A stretch of 64,000 bases of DNA from positions 124,001 through 188,000 of the forward strand of contig NZ_LT629741.1 in NCBI RefSeq assembly GCF_900105135.1. Direction: 5' to 3'. The notes beneath the pieces were generated by a model that was not told the origin of the DNA, did not search any database, and worked only from the letters and a program-made list of their open reading frames with translations. The translations under genes were made by a program, and so were the position numbers. The first letter of the stretch is position 1. The number at the start of each line of letters is the position of its first letter. Below, one piece after another: positions 56,966 through 64,000 of this stretch. Origin of the DNA: Gramella sp. MAR_2010_147. GTDB taxonomy: Bacteria; Bacteroidota; Bacteroidia; Flavobacteriales; Flavobacteriaceae.

Positions 56966-58045
56966 TTAAATCTTTACACGTTGATTAGTTGAGGCGGCTT
57001 TATTGATCTTTTCCACTATATTAATATCTTTCATTCCCTCTTCGCCGGGAACTAAGACCTGAGTATCATTCAAAATAGCCAGTGCGTCATTATCCATTTG
57101 AACGGCTTGCTGGTTTTTACCCATAGGAGAAAGAATTTTACCATCACTGGTCTTTCCGCGTACGCCAGAATAAGATTGCATAGGTCTCAAATAATACCAG
57201 CCATTATTTGTAGTTATTTCCAGGTTATTAAGGCTTTCGCCAAAACTAGTCTTTCCGTTTACGATGATTCCTTCTGGAAATTCCATTTCAAAACTGGTAG
57301 TTTCATCAACTTCGGTAAAAATGTTTGGTCTGTTTGTGCTTTGTTGTGCTGTCACCGCAATAGGTTCCAAACCTGTGGAATATCTGGCTGCATTAATGGA
57401 ATAAACCCCCATATCATAGATGGCACCACCTCCCATTTCTTTATTGAGCTTCCAGGGATTGATAGTGCCGCCATTATATCCAGCTTCAGAAATAACATGA
57501 TCTATATTGCCATAAGGTCTGGTTTCAGCCCATTTCATAATAGTTTGAGTATTCTTCTCATGCTGCATTCTATAACCAATAGATAATTTCACTTTATTCC
57601 TGGTGCAGGCTTCAATGATCTGCTGACATTCATGGGCCGTTCGTGCCATTGGTTTTTCACACCAAACATGCTTTCCCGTATTTGCAGCTTTAATGGAATA
57701 TTGGGCATGGAGACCGGTTGGCAACACAATATAGATCACATCAATCTCATCATTATTTGCGATCTTATGCATATTCTCATAGTTATATACATTAGTATCT
57801 TTGATCCCATACCTTTTTTGCCAGATCGGGATTTTCTCAGGACTCCCAGTAACTATTCCTTTTAATTCACAATGATTTGTTTGCTGAAGGGCAGGAGCAA
57901 GCAGATCTGTACTGTAATATCCCAGGCCAACGAGAGCAACCCCCAGTTTTTTATTGGATCCCGAAGTAATACAACCCGGGAAAGGAAGTAATGCAGTACC
58001 GAGTAATATACCTGATCTTTTAATAAATGTTCTTCTACTGCTCAA
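56966..58045 (-). CDS. Tat-exported Gfo/Idh/MocA family oxidoreductase
   Basis: A twin-arginine signal (SRRTFIKRSG) with a lipobox-like LPFPGC (Cys25) marks export of a folded, cofactor-loaded enzyme. The NAD(P)-binding loop is ALVGLGYYS, the catalytic region EKPMART, and the C-terminal domain has the GGAIYDMGVY motif. It resembles glucose-fructose oxidoreductase-type members. The substrate is a sugar or sugar derivative by family. It stands alone. Confidence 0.88.
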   Translation of the reverse strand: MSSRRTFIKRSGILLGTALLPFPGCITSGSNKKLGVALVGLGYYSTDLLAPALQQTNHCELKGIVTGSPEKIPIWQKRYGIKDTNVYNYENMHKIANNDEIDVIYIVLPTGLHAQYSIKAANTGKHVWCEKPMARTAHECQQIIEACTRNKVKLSIGYRMQHEKNTQTIMKWAETRPYGNIDHVISEAGYNGGTINPWKLNKEMGGGAIYDMGVYSINAARYSTGLEPIAVTAQQSTNRPNIFTEVDETTSFEMEFPEGIIVNGKTSFGESLNNLEITTNNGWYYLRPMQSYSGVRGKTSDGKILSPMGKNQQAVQMDNDALAILNDTQVLVPGEEGMKDINIVEKINKAASTNQRVKI

Positions 58046-58256
58046 AATCGCTGTTTTAATCTCCTTAAAAATAACTTTTTATAAAATTGGCATCTAAGAA
58101 AAGGTTAATATTTCTGAAAATTTTAAGCAAATCTTATATCCTTCTGTCTTAAAAAGGGTTAATTGTCATAAAGTCAACAAAGCCTTAACGCTTCATTAGT
58201 AAGGTTTGCGTAGTTCTGTAGGTAAATTCACATTATCAAACCAAACTACTATTACA

Positions 58257-59195
58257 ATGAATCCCTTTAAAGCATTAAGAAAAGTCTCTTTATTATTTAT
58301 TAGTAGTGCCCTGTTCTATGCCTGTAATTCCAATACTCAGGTAGTAGAACCTTCAGCTCCGCAGACTCAGGAGGTTTCAATGAGAAATCCTGTTGTTAAA
58401 AAGGAAGCAAAGATCTTCAGAAAAGAGATAAGCTATAGCGTAGATTCTTTAAATACGAAAAAGGAAATTGATAGTTTATTCAAAACCTATTCAGAAGAAC
58501 AGCTTCAAACCATTCTTGCACTTAACAGAATAGAGAAGAATGGAATACGACCAGAAAAACTTATTGTAGTACCAGATTGTGCTTCAGACGAATTTAACGC
58601 TTACAGTCCTTTTCCTGAAAATATAAATTTTTTACAATGTATCCCTAAAACTGTATTGATTTCACAAAGGGTACAGGCATTTGGTCTTTATGAAAATGGA
58701 GAATTGATAAAATGGGGACCAGTAAGTACGGGTAAAAACTCCACCAGGACTCCAAACGGATTGAATTACGGAAATTATAAGGCAAAACGTAAGATTAGTA
58801 CAGTAGATGAATCATGGGTATTACCATACTATTTTAATTTTATGAATTTTGAGGGAGTAGGCGTACATCAATATGCACTACCGGGATATCCTGCGAGTCA
58901 TGGATGTGTGCGTTTATACATGGATGATGCGAAATATATCTTTGACTGGGCAAATATGTGGGATGTAGAAGGATCAAAAATTGCGAAAAACGGAACTCCA
59001 TTTATGGTTTTTGGTGAATATGATTATGGATCAGATAAGCCGTGGATCAACCTTTCCCAGAATATGAAGGCAAATGATCTTACTCAGGAAGAAATAAATA
59101 CACTTGAGGGATATCTTCAGAAATACCAGGAAGACCCAAAGAATTTTCAAAATATAGCTTCGAAAAATGCTGAAGCAGAATTAGCCAAAGCTTAA
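58257..59195 (+). CDS. L,D-transpeptidase (YkuD) lipoprotein
   Basis: A lipoprotein signal (LFYACNSN) places it at the membrane. The YkuD domain has the catalytic motif HxxxLPGYPASHGCVRL, with Cys as nucleophile. The N-terminal 100 residues contain an unassigned spacer with KEIDSLFKTYSEEQL repeats. L,D-transpeptidases cross-link peptidoglycan or anchor lipoproteins. Length 312 from ATG 58257; an upstream TTG reading is rejected. The next gene starts 43 bases later and may be co-transcribed. Confidence 0.88.
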   Translation: MNPFKALRKVSLLFISSALFYACNSNTQVVEPSAPQTQEVSMRNPVVKKEAKIFRKEISYSVDSLNTKKEIDSLFKTYSEEQLQTILALNRIEKNGIRPEKLIVVPDCASDEFNAYSPFPENINFLQCIPKTVLISQRVQAFGLYENGELIKWGPVSTGKNSTRTPNGLNYGNYKAKRKISTVDESWVLPYYFNFMNFEGVGVHQYALPGYPASHGCVRLYMDDAKYIFDWANMWDVEGSKIAKNGTPFMVFGEYDYGSDKPWINLSQNMKANDLTQEEINTLEGYLQKYQEDPKNFQNIASKNAEAELAKA

Positions 59196-59238
59196 TTAAA
59201 TTAGATTTTAATTACATTAGCCGGTAAACATTGATACT

Positions 59239-60003
59239 ATGAAAGGTTTTAATTTTTACCGGTTTTTTTATGCTTTTATCTTAATGATATTTTCTGGAGA
59301 TCTGATTGCCCAGGAAACCAGTATCATGATAAGAGCAAAAGCTAAAGATGCTAAATTTATTGGTTCATCCATTGGCGGAGCTAAAATATTGGTGAAAGAT
59401 GCATTAACCGAAGAAATTCTGGCACAAGGTATTACTTCAGGAAGTACGGGCAATACTGAAAAGATCATGAAACAGGATTGGAAACGTTCAGAAAAACTTT
59501 CTGATGATAAAACTGCCGGTTATAAAGCTATCCTTGATATTGAAAACCCTAAATTTATTACTATTGAAGCCTATGCCCCTGTAAATAAAAAACAGGCTGA
59601 GGTAATGAGCAGTACTCAACTTTGGGTGATCCCGGGAAAAGATATTACAGGAGATGGCGTCGTACTGGAAATACCTGGATTTGTTGTTGATATTCTAGGT
59701 CCGCAGACTCATGAAAGGATTGCTGCTTCTGAAAAGGTAGAGATAAAGGCAAATATTGTTATGATGTGTGGTTGTCCAATAACCAGAGATGGAGTTTGGA
59801 ATGCCAATCAATACGAAGTGAAAGCCATTATTACCGAAAAAGATGGCAATGCTAAAGAGTTTGAATTAACTCAAAAAGATAAGCCCAGTACCTTTAAAAC
59901 TGAAGTTACTCTTGAAAAAGGACTTTATGAGGTAGTGATCTATGCTTACGATCCAGTGACCGGAAATACAGGCCTAGACAGAACAAACATCATCATAAAT
60001 TAA
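59239..60003 (+). CDS. Unrecognised exported beta-rich protein
   Basis: A signal peptide (DLIAQE) is followed by two beta-sandwich-like regions. The first (about 30-145) resembles a carboxypeptidase-regulatory fold, with GAKILVKDALTEE and TIEAYAPVNKKQ. The second (about 145-254) contains the motif MMCGCPITRDGVW and ends with a Pro-containing AYDPVTGNTG strand. The Cys-Gly-Cys pair is conspicuous. I do not recognise a named family. The gene follows the L,D-transpeptidase and converges on the HAD gene with a 4-base overlap. Confidence 0.75.
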   Translation: MKGFNFYRFFYAFILMIFSGDLIAQETSIMIRAKAKDAKFIGSSIGGAKILVKDALTEEILAQGITSGSTGNTEKIMKQDWKRSEKLSDDKTAGYKAILDIENPKFITIEAYAPVNKKQAEVMSSTQLWVIPGKDITGDGVVLEIPGFVVDILGPQTHERIAASEKVEIKANIVMMCGCPITRDGVWNANQYEVKAIITEKDGNAKEFELTQKDKPSTFKTEVTLEKGLYEVVIYAYDPVTGNTGLDRTNIIIN

Positions 60004-60794
60004 GATTTTAGCAGGCCAAGTGCTTCAATCGTCCTTAGAACGCCATTATCGTTATTATCATGGCTGGTGATAAAATTACTCGCCTGAAGAATTTCAGGGT
60101 GTGCATTCTTCATAGCGTAGCTGTGTTTCGCAACCTGCATCATTTCCAGATCGTTTAAATAATCACCAAAAACCAGTGTTTCTTCCGGTGAGATATTCAG
60201 CTCTTTTTGTATATCTTTTATCGCATTTCCTTTATTGGCATTTAATGCGGTGATGTCTATAAAAACCTTCGCGGCAATTGCCACTTTATAACGATCTGTA
60301 TAATTCACAAAATGAGGAAATGTATGATCTTCTACTCCGTTGAAATTGCATAAAGTGACCTTTAAGTAGGTGTCTTCAACTTTTGTGAGATCTTCAACTA
60401 CCTCAAGTCTCTCGTAGAATTTTGAAATTTCATTTCGAAAGTTTTCATCTTCAGATTCAATATATGCCGACTCTTTTCCGCATAGAACTAGTTGTGTATG
60501 TTCCAGTTCTCTGCCTAGCTGAATGAACTCTATTGCAGCATTTTTTTCAATTGGATTTACATAAAGTTCTTTGCCCTTGTGGGAAACATAAGTTCCATTT
60601 TCAGCAAAGAACATGGTTCGATCTTTTATTTTTTCAAACTTAGATTCCAGATTATAAAACTGGCGACCACTGGCGATAGAAAATAAAATACCACTCTTCG
60701 TTAATTGTTCTTCAACTTTCCAGAAGTCTGGATGTATCTCATGGTTATCATTCAGCAAAGTCCCGTCTACATCGGTTACAATAAGTTTGATCAT
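60000..60794 (-). CDS. HAD superfamily phosphatase, Cof type
   Basis: A Cof/YbiV-type phosphatase of 264 residues. Motif I is TDVDGTLL (Asp8 and Asp10), motif II IASGR, and motif IV FGDYLNDLEM. The cap domain (about 85-180) is of the C2 type. Members dephosphorylate sugar phosphates or FMN/PLP. The upstream 439 bases lead to the siderophore receptor. Confidence 0.9.
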   Translation of the reverse strand: MIKLIVTDVDGTLLNDNHEIHPDFWKVEEQLTKSGILFSIASGRQFYNLESKFEKIKDRTMFFAENGTYVSHKGKELYVNPIEKNAAIEFIQLGRELEHTQLVLCGKESAYIESEDENFRNEISKFYERLEVVEDLTKVEDTYLKVTLCNFNGVEDHTFPHFVNYTDRYKVAIAAKVFIDITALNANKGNAIKDIQKELNISPEETLVFGDYLNDLEMMQVAKHSYAMKNAHPEILQASNFITSHDNNDNGVLRTIEALGLLKS

Positions 60795-60952
60795 AGCTAT
60801 TCATTTGAAGGATCAAAAGTAAAGTAATGAGATTATAATCGTTTTAAATTGATATTAATTTTAGTAGTAAGGCTATAATGAATTCTTATTCTATTTAGTA
60901 GCAATAATCTTAGGAATCTAGCTTTTGAACGTACTGTGTTTAATATAGCGTT

Positions 60953-61117
60953 ATGGAGTTTCTAAAACTGCCGGAAATGAGCATTTATAACTTTTTAGAA
61001 TTTTACAGGCTTGTGAGTCAGTATATACTTGGAAATTCTAAAATAAATTCAGAACGAAAAGATCGAGATTATTACCTCAGAAAGGCAGCGTTATATTTTT
61101 TCGCTTTAAATGTTTGA
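60953..61117 (+). CDS. Possible small ORF in the intergenic region
   Basis: A 54-codon ORF (MEFLKLPEMSIYNFLEF...) lies in the 439-base gap between the HAD gene and the receptor. It has no clear promoter or Shine-Dalgarno and no family I recognise. The aromatic, charged composition looks plausible for protein but could be chance. The remainder of the gap is AT-rich with no other feature until the operator at 61139. Confidence 0.25.
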   Translation: MEFLKLPEMSIYNFLEFYRLVSQYILGNSKINSERKDRDYYLRKAALYFFALNV

Positions 61118-61138
61118 CAGACAGTTATTTCAGAATTT

Positions 61139-61161
61139 TTATTTAAAATAAATCTAAATAA
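61139..61161. promoter_or_regulatory. Predicted operator A of the siderophore receptor
   Basis: TTATTTA-N9-TAAATAA is a perfect 7-bp inverted repeat. It lies about 40-60 bases upstream of the expected transcription start and has a near-copy at 61200-61222. Confidence 0.55.
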
Positions 61162-61186
61162 GCTTTTATTTTTCATTTCCGGATAA

Positions 61187-61194
61187 TAGATTTG
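61187..61194 (+). promoter_or_regulatory. Predicted -7 element of the siderophore receptor
   Basis: TAGATTTG is an exact TAnnTTTG match, 39 bases before the ATG, and lies between operators A and B. Confidence 0.55.
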
Positions 61195-61199
61195 CGGTT

Positions 61200-61222
61200 C
61201 TATTTATAATAAGTCTAAATAA
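61200..61222. promoter_or_regulatory. Predicted operator B of the siderophore receptor
   Basis: CTATTTA-N9-TAAATAA, with one mismatch in the outer arm, has the same 9-base spacer as operator A. It would cover the transcription start and early leader. Confidence 0.5.
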
Positions 61223-61233
61223 AATTAACCAAA

Positions 61234-63672
61234 ATGAATCGAAAAATACTTATCCTGATTTTGCTTGTTTCCGTTACCGGATTTGCCCAGAATTCCGGAA
61301 ATCTGCAAGGCAAGGTCACTAATGTGGAAGGAACGGCAATTGCAGAAGCGAATATAAATATTGAAGGAATAGGCAAGGGGACCCAAACAGGTGCCAATGG
61401 TTCTTTTGAGTTGAATAATATTCCTCAGGGAAATTATTTATTAAAAGTCACTTATATGGGGTTCAAACCTCAACAAATAGCGGTATCTATTAATGGAGGA
61501 GAAACAACCCAATTATCAGATATAATTTTGATACTGAATGAAGAAACTTTGAATGAGGTGGTGATCAACGGTAACGGAAATGCAAATAAATTTAACCGGG
61601 ATAAAAGTGTTTACGTTTCAAAGATGCCTTTAAAGAAGATCGAGAATCCGCAGGTCTATGATAATATTACCGCTGAAATTCTCAAAGAACAGATTATTAC
61701 CAATTTTGATGATGCTTTAAAAAATAGTTCAGGCATCACTAAGCTTTGGGAGTCTACGGGTAGAGGAGGAGATGGAGCCGGATATTATTCTTTAAGAGGC
61801 TTCCCCGTTCAACCCAATTTAGTAAACGGACTCCCTGCAATCACCAATGGAAGTCCAGACCCTGCCAATATTGAGAATATTGAAGTTATAAAGGGCCCAT
61901 CTGGAACTTTATATGGAAGCAGTCTTATTTCTTATGGGGGCTTGATCAATATAACAACTAAACAACCTTATGACTATTTTGGAGGAAACATTACTTATAC
62001 TTTGGGGAGTTTTGGCCTTAATAGAATAGCGGCAGATGTAAATACGCCACTGGACGATGAGGGTGATGTTGCACTAAGGGTGAACACAGCCTATCAAACA
62101 CAAAATTCATTTCAGGATGCCGGGTTTTCAAAATCACTGTTTATAGCTCCATCTTTGAAGTATAAGGTGAATGATAAACTTTCATTTCTTATAAATACTG
62201 AATTTTTCGACGGGGAATCTACCAATCCAACTATGCTTTTTGTAGACAGGGGGGCGCCGTTAACCGTTACCAATATTGATGAACTCAATTATAATGCCAG
62301 CAGGTCTTACACTAGCAATGATCTAACTCTGGAGAATCCTACCTATAGCCTCCAGGGACAGATGAATTATGAACTTTCAGATCACTGGACCTCACAAACC
62401 GTTATTTCACGGGGGAGCGCAAAATCAAAGGGCTACTACTCTTATTTATATGAATCGACAAGATTTTTTGAAGGTCTGGATGAGGGTATTGTGCTTTCTA
62501 GGTTTATGAATAATCAAAACTCCACCACGCTCACTACAGATTTTCAACAAAATTTTATTGGTGATTTTGAGCTCTTCGGAATGAGGAATCGAATGGTCGC
62601 CGGTCTCGATTATTTCCAAAGGGAAGTGATAGATAATGGTACCGGATATATAGGAAATGGGAATGTTTATATAGGAAATGCCAGTTTGCAAAACGTAAAT
62701 GAAAATGTTTTCGGAATTACAGAAGAAGCTAATTATATCACTGATGGAGACAGCGGAATCCTTTCTACCGCTGCTGTTGATGGATTGCTGGAAAACACAG
62801 ATCGTAATAATAGTACAACCAAAGAGGATATCTACAGCGCTTACATCTCTAATGTTTTAAATATTACACCTGCCTTATCGGCTATGGCGAGTTTACGTAT
62901 AGATCAATTTGAAAATGATAGCAACAGCCAGACAACTTTTTCTCCAAAATTCGGAGTGGTTTATCAACCAATGATCGATAAGCTCTCGGTTTTTGCTAAT
63001 TATATGGATGGCTTCAGTAACGTGGCTCCTTCTGAAGCAATAAATCAGGAGACCGGTGAAACCAGGAGAATTACATTTGATCCCGAGCACGCCACGCAGT
63101 TTGAAATTGGGACAAAGCTTAATTTTTTCAATGATAAACTTTTTGCCACCTTAAGCTATTATGATATTCAGGTTGAAAATATTGTTTTGGGCAGTGGGTT
63201 TGAAGTGACCCAGGATGGTACACAGTACAGTCGTGGATTTGAAGCCAGGATTACCGTAAGCCCCGTTGAGGGATTAAATCTTGTAGCTGGTTTTAGCCAT
63301 AATGATAGTGAAGTAACCGAAGCTTTGGCAAATGATGACTTTCTCGGAAAAAGACCAGAATCAGCAGGACCTGAAAATCTCGCTAACCTTTGGGCCAGCT
63401 ATAGATTTAGTTCTGGTGTGGCTGAAGGGTTTGGCGTTGGATTTGGCGGAAATTATGCCAGTGAAAATATGATCTTTAACAGGAATACCGCCGGCACGTT
63501 TACTTTACCTGCATATACGGTTTTGAACGCTGCTGTTTTTTATGATGTAGACAAATTTTCAATCAATTTAAAGCTGAATAATCTTACTAATGAAGATTAT
63601 TTTAATGGATGGTCTACCATTAATCCGCAAGCACCAAGGAATTTTGCAGCTGCTTTAACCTATAAATTTTAA
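61234..63672 (+). CDS. TonB-dependent siderophore receptor
   Basis: A signal peptide (TGFAQN) precedes a carboxypeptidase-regulatory domain (about 22-105), a plug (about 140-250) with LRGFPVQPNLVNGLP and IEVIKGPSGTLYG, and a beta-barrel to residue 812 ending FAAALTYKF. The plug and barrel motifs match the FhuA/FpvA-like ferric-siderophore group (siderophore receptor type). Its promoter is flanked by two operator copies, and the following gene encodes a PepSY protein, which often reduces the imported ferric siderophore. Substrate unknown. Confidence 0.9.
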   Translation: MNRKILILILLVSVTGFAQNSGNLQGKVTNVEGTAIAEANINIEGIGKGTQTGANGSFELNNIPQGNYLLKVTYMGFKPQQIAVSINGGETTQLSDIILILNEETLNEVVINGNGNANKFNRDKSVYVSKMPLKKIENPQVYDNITAEILKEQIITNFDDALKNSSGITKLWESTGRGGDGAGYYSLRGFPVQPNLVNGLPAITNGSPDPANIENIEVIKGPSGTLYGSSLISYGGLINITTKQPYDYFGGNITYTLGSFGLNRIAADVNTPLDDEGDVALRVNTAYQTQNSFQDAGFSKSLFIAPSLKYKVNDKLSFLINTEFFDGESTNPTMLFVDRGAPLTVTNIDELNYNASRSYTSNDLTLENPTYSLQGQMNYELSDHWTSQTVISRGSAKSKGYYSYLYESTRFFEGLDEGIVLSRFMNNQNSTTLTTDFQQNFIGDFELFGMRNRMVAGLDYFQREVIDNGTGYIGNGNVYIGNASLQNVNENVFGITEEANYITDGDSGILSTAAVDGLLENTDRNNSTTKEDIYSAYISNVLNITPALSAMASLRIDQFENDSNSQTTFSPKFGVVYQPMIDKLSVFANYMDGFSNVAPSEAINQETGETRRITFDPEHATQFEIGTKLNFFNDKLFATLSYYDIQVENIVLGSGFEVTQDGTQYSRGFEARITVSPVEGLNLVAGFSHNDSEVTEALANDDFLGKRPESAGPENLANLWASYRFSSGVAEGFGVGFGGNYASENMIFNRNTAGTFTLPAYTVLNAAVFYDVDKFSINLKLNNLTNEDYFNGWSTINPQAPRNFAAALTYKF

Positions 63673-63842
63673 TACAGAATTAGCTGTAACTTCTTAGAAA
63701 GTAGTTTGCCAAACGGAGCGCAGTAAAACTTTGTTTGAAAATAACTAAATAAAAATCCGCTACGCTCCAATTATCAGGTTAGTTGACTTAGGAGACAATG
63801 TCTTTACCAAAACAATACTTTTTAGAAGGTCACTTATTAGAT

Positions 63843-64000
63843 ATGAAGAAAAAGAAAAAAAATAACACTTTAAGAAAGTGGGCTGGAAGGCTTCATCTCT
63901 GGCTTGGACTTATTACAGGAATTATTGTATTTATTGTTGCCATCACTGGTTGTATCTATGTTTTTCATGATGAAATAAAAGATACAATCTATGACTATAG
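63843..64000 (+). CDS. PepSY-associated membrane protein, truncated by window end
   Basis: The reading frame is open to the window edge. ATG at 63843 gives MKKKKKNNTLRKWAG followed by a strong membrane helix (LGLITGIIVFIVAITGCIY), the usual start of PepSY-TM proteins. ATG at 63798 is in frame and preceded by GGAGACA, so the start could be 15 codons upstream. PepSY-TM proteins behind siderophore receptors are thought to act as inner-membrane ferric-siderophore reductases. The preceding 125 to 170 bases hold only a GGAGCG/CGCTCC pair and a possible half-site TAAATAA at 63746-63752. Confidence 0.75.
   Translation, partial: MKKKKKNNTLRKWAGRLHLWLGLITGIIVFIVAITGCIYVFHDEIKDTIYDY

Overview
The window comes from a low-GC member of the Bacteroidota, almost certainly a marine Flavobacteriaceae close to Gramella/Christiangramia. 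The evidence is Bacteroidota-type promoters (TTG or TTTG, about 20 bases, then TAnnTTTG) upstream of several genes, almost no Shine-Dalgarno sites, a type IX secretion C-terminal domain, SusC-style receptors with a carboxypeptidase-like N-terminal domain, the Bacteroidota-only DUF4295 gene beside rpmG, and bacillithiol synthesis (bshC). The genus is an inference. I saw no tRNA, rRNA, insertion sequence, prophage or CRISPR array; this is ordinary, densely packed chromosome.

Layout. 1-8.95 kb: the end of a lipoprotein gene, an ABC-F ATPase, a TonB-dependent receptor, a CoA-binding protein, a sodium/solute symporter, recR and a 2-oxoacid dehydrogenase E2. 9.1-12.1 kb: a tight operon of exonuclease, FAH-family enzyme, Hpt protein and cinA. 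12.1-14.0 kb: rpmB-rpmG-DUF4295 behind two promoters, then ftsY. 14-18.1 kb: an amidase lipoprotein, a small membrane protein, rimO and a VTT-domain membrane protein. 18.3-23.6 kb: a two-gene secreted metallopeptidase unit (M14 then M16). 23.7-26.7 kb: bshC and a PLP-dependent decarboxylase. 26.9-32.1 kb: a SIMPL protein divergent from guaA-LysM/PBP1-OsmC-DUF922. 32.1-42.9 kb, all minus: flavin oxidoreductase, a T9SS subtilase, mnmA, a lipoprotein, a MORN-like protein, yidC-pyrG, and a signalling operon made of an AhpD-like protein, a histidine-kinase-like protein without a catalytic domain, a lone receiver and a DUF3820 protein.

43-54 kb: a GH3-family adenylase homologue followed by accessory metabolic and secreted genes, including an S9 peptidase, an esterase and a membrane-anchored protein with kinase-fold-like motifs. 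54.3-56.9 kb: an arsenic-resistance operon (arsR, DUF6428, thioredoxin-type arsC, acr3) with two matching predicted ArsR operators. 57-60.8 kb: a Tat-exported oxidoreductase, an L,D-transpeptidase lipoprotein, an unrecognised exported protein and a HAD phosphatase. 60.8-64 kb: the left end of an iron-acquisition locus, with a siderophore-type TonB receptor behind a promoter flanked by two copies of a palindromic operator, then the start of a PepSY membrane protein that runs off the window.

No whole new system is obvious. The best leads are the one-site ABC-F protein, the kinase-like anchored protein, the ATPase-less kinase/receiver operon, the paired ars operators, the paired operator at the iron receptor, and a possible structured leader or small RNA in front of rpmB. 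Many ATG starts here lie downstream of longer TTG-initiated readings; I chose the ATG where promoter or signal-peptide position supported it.
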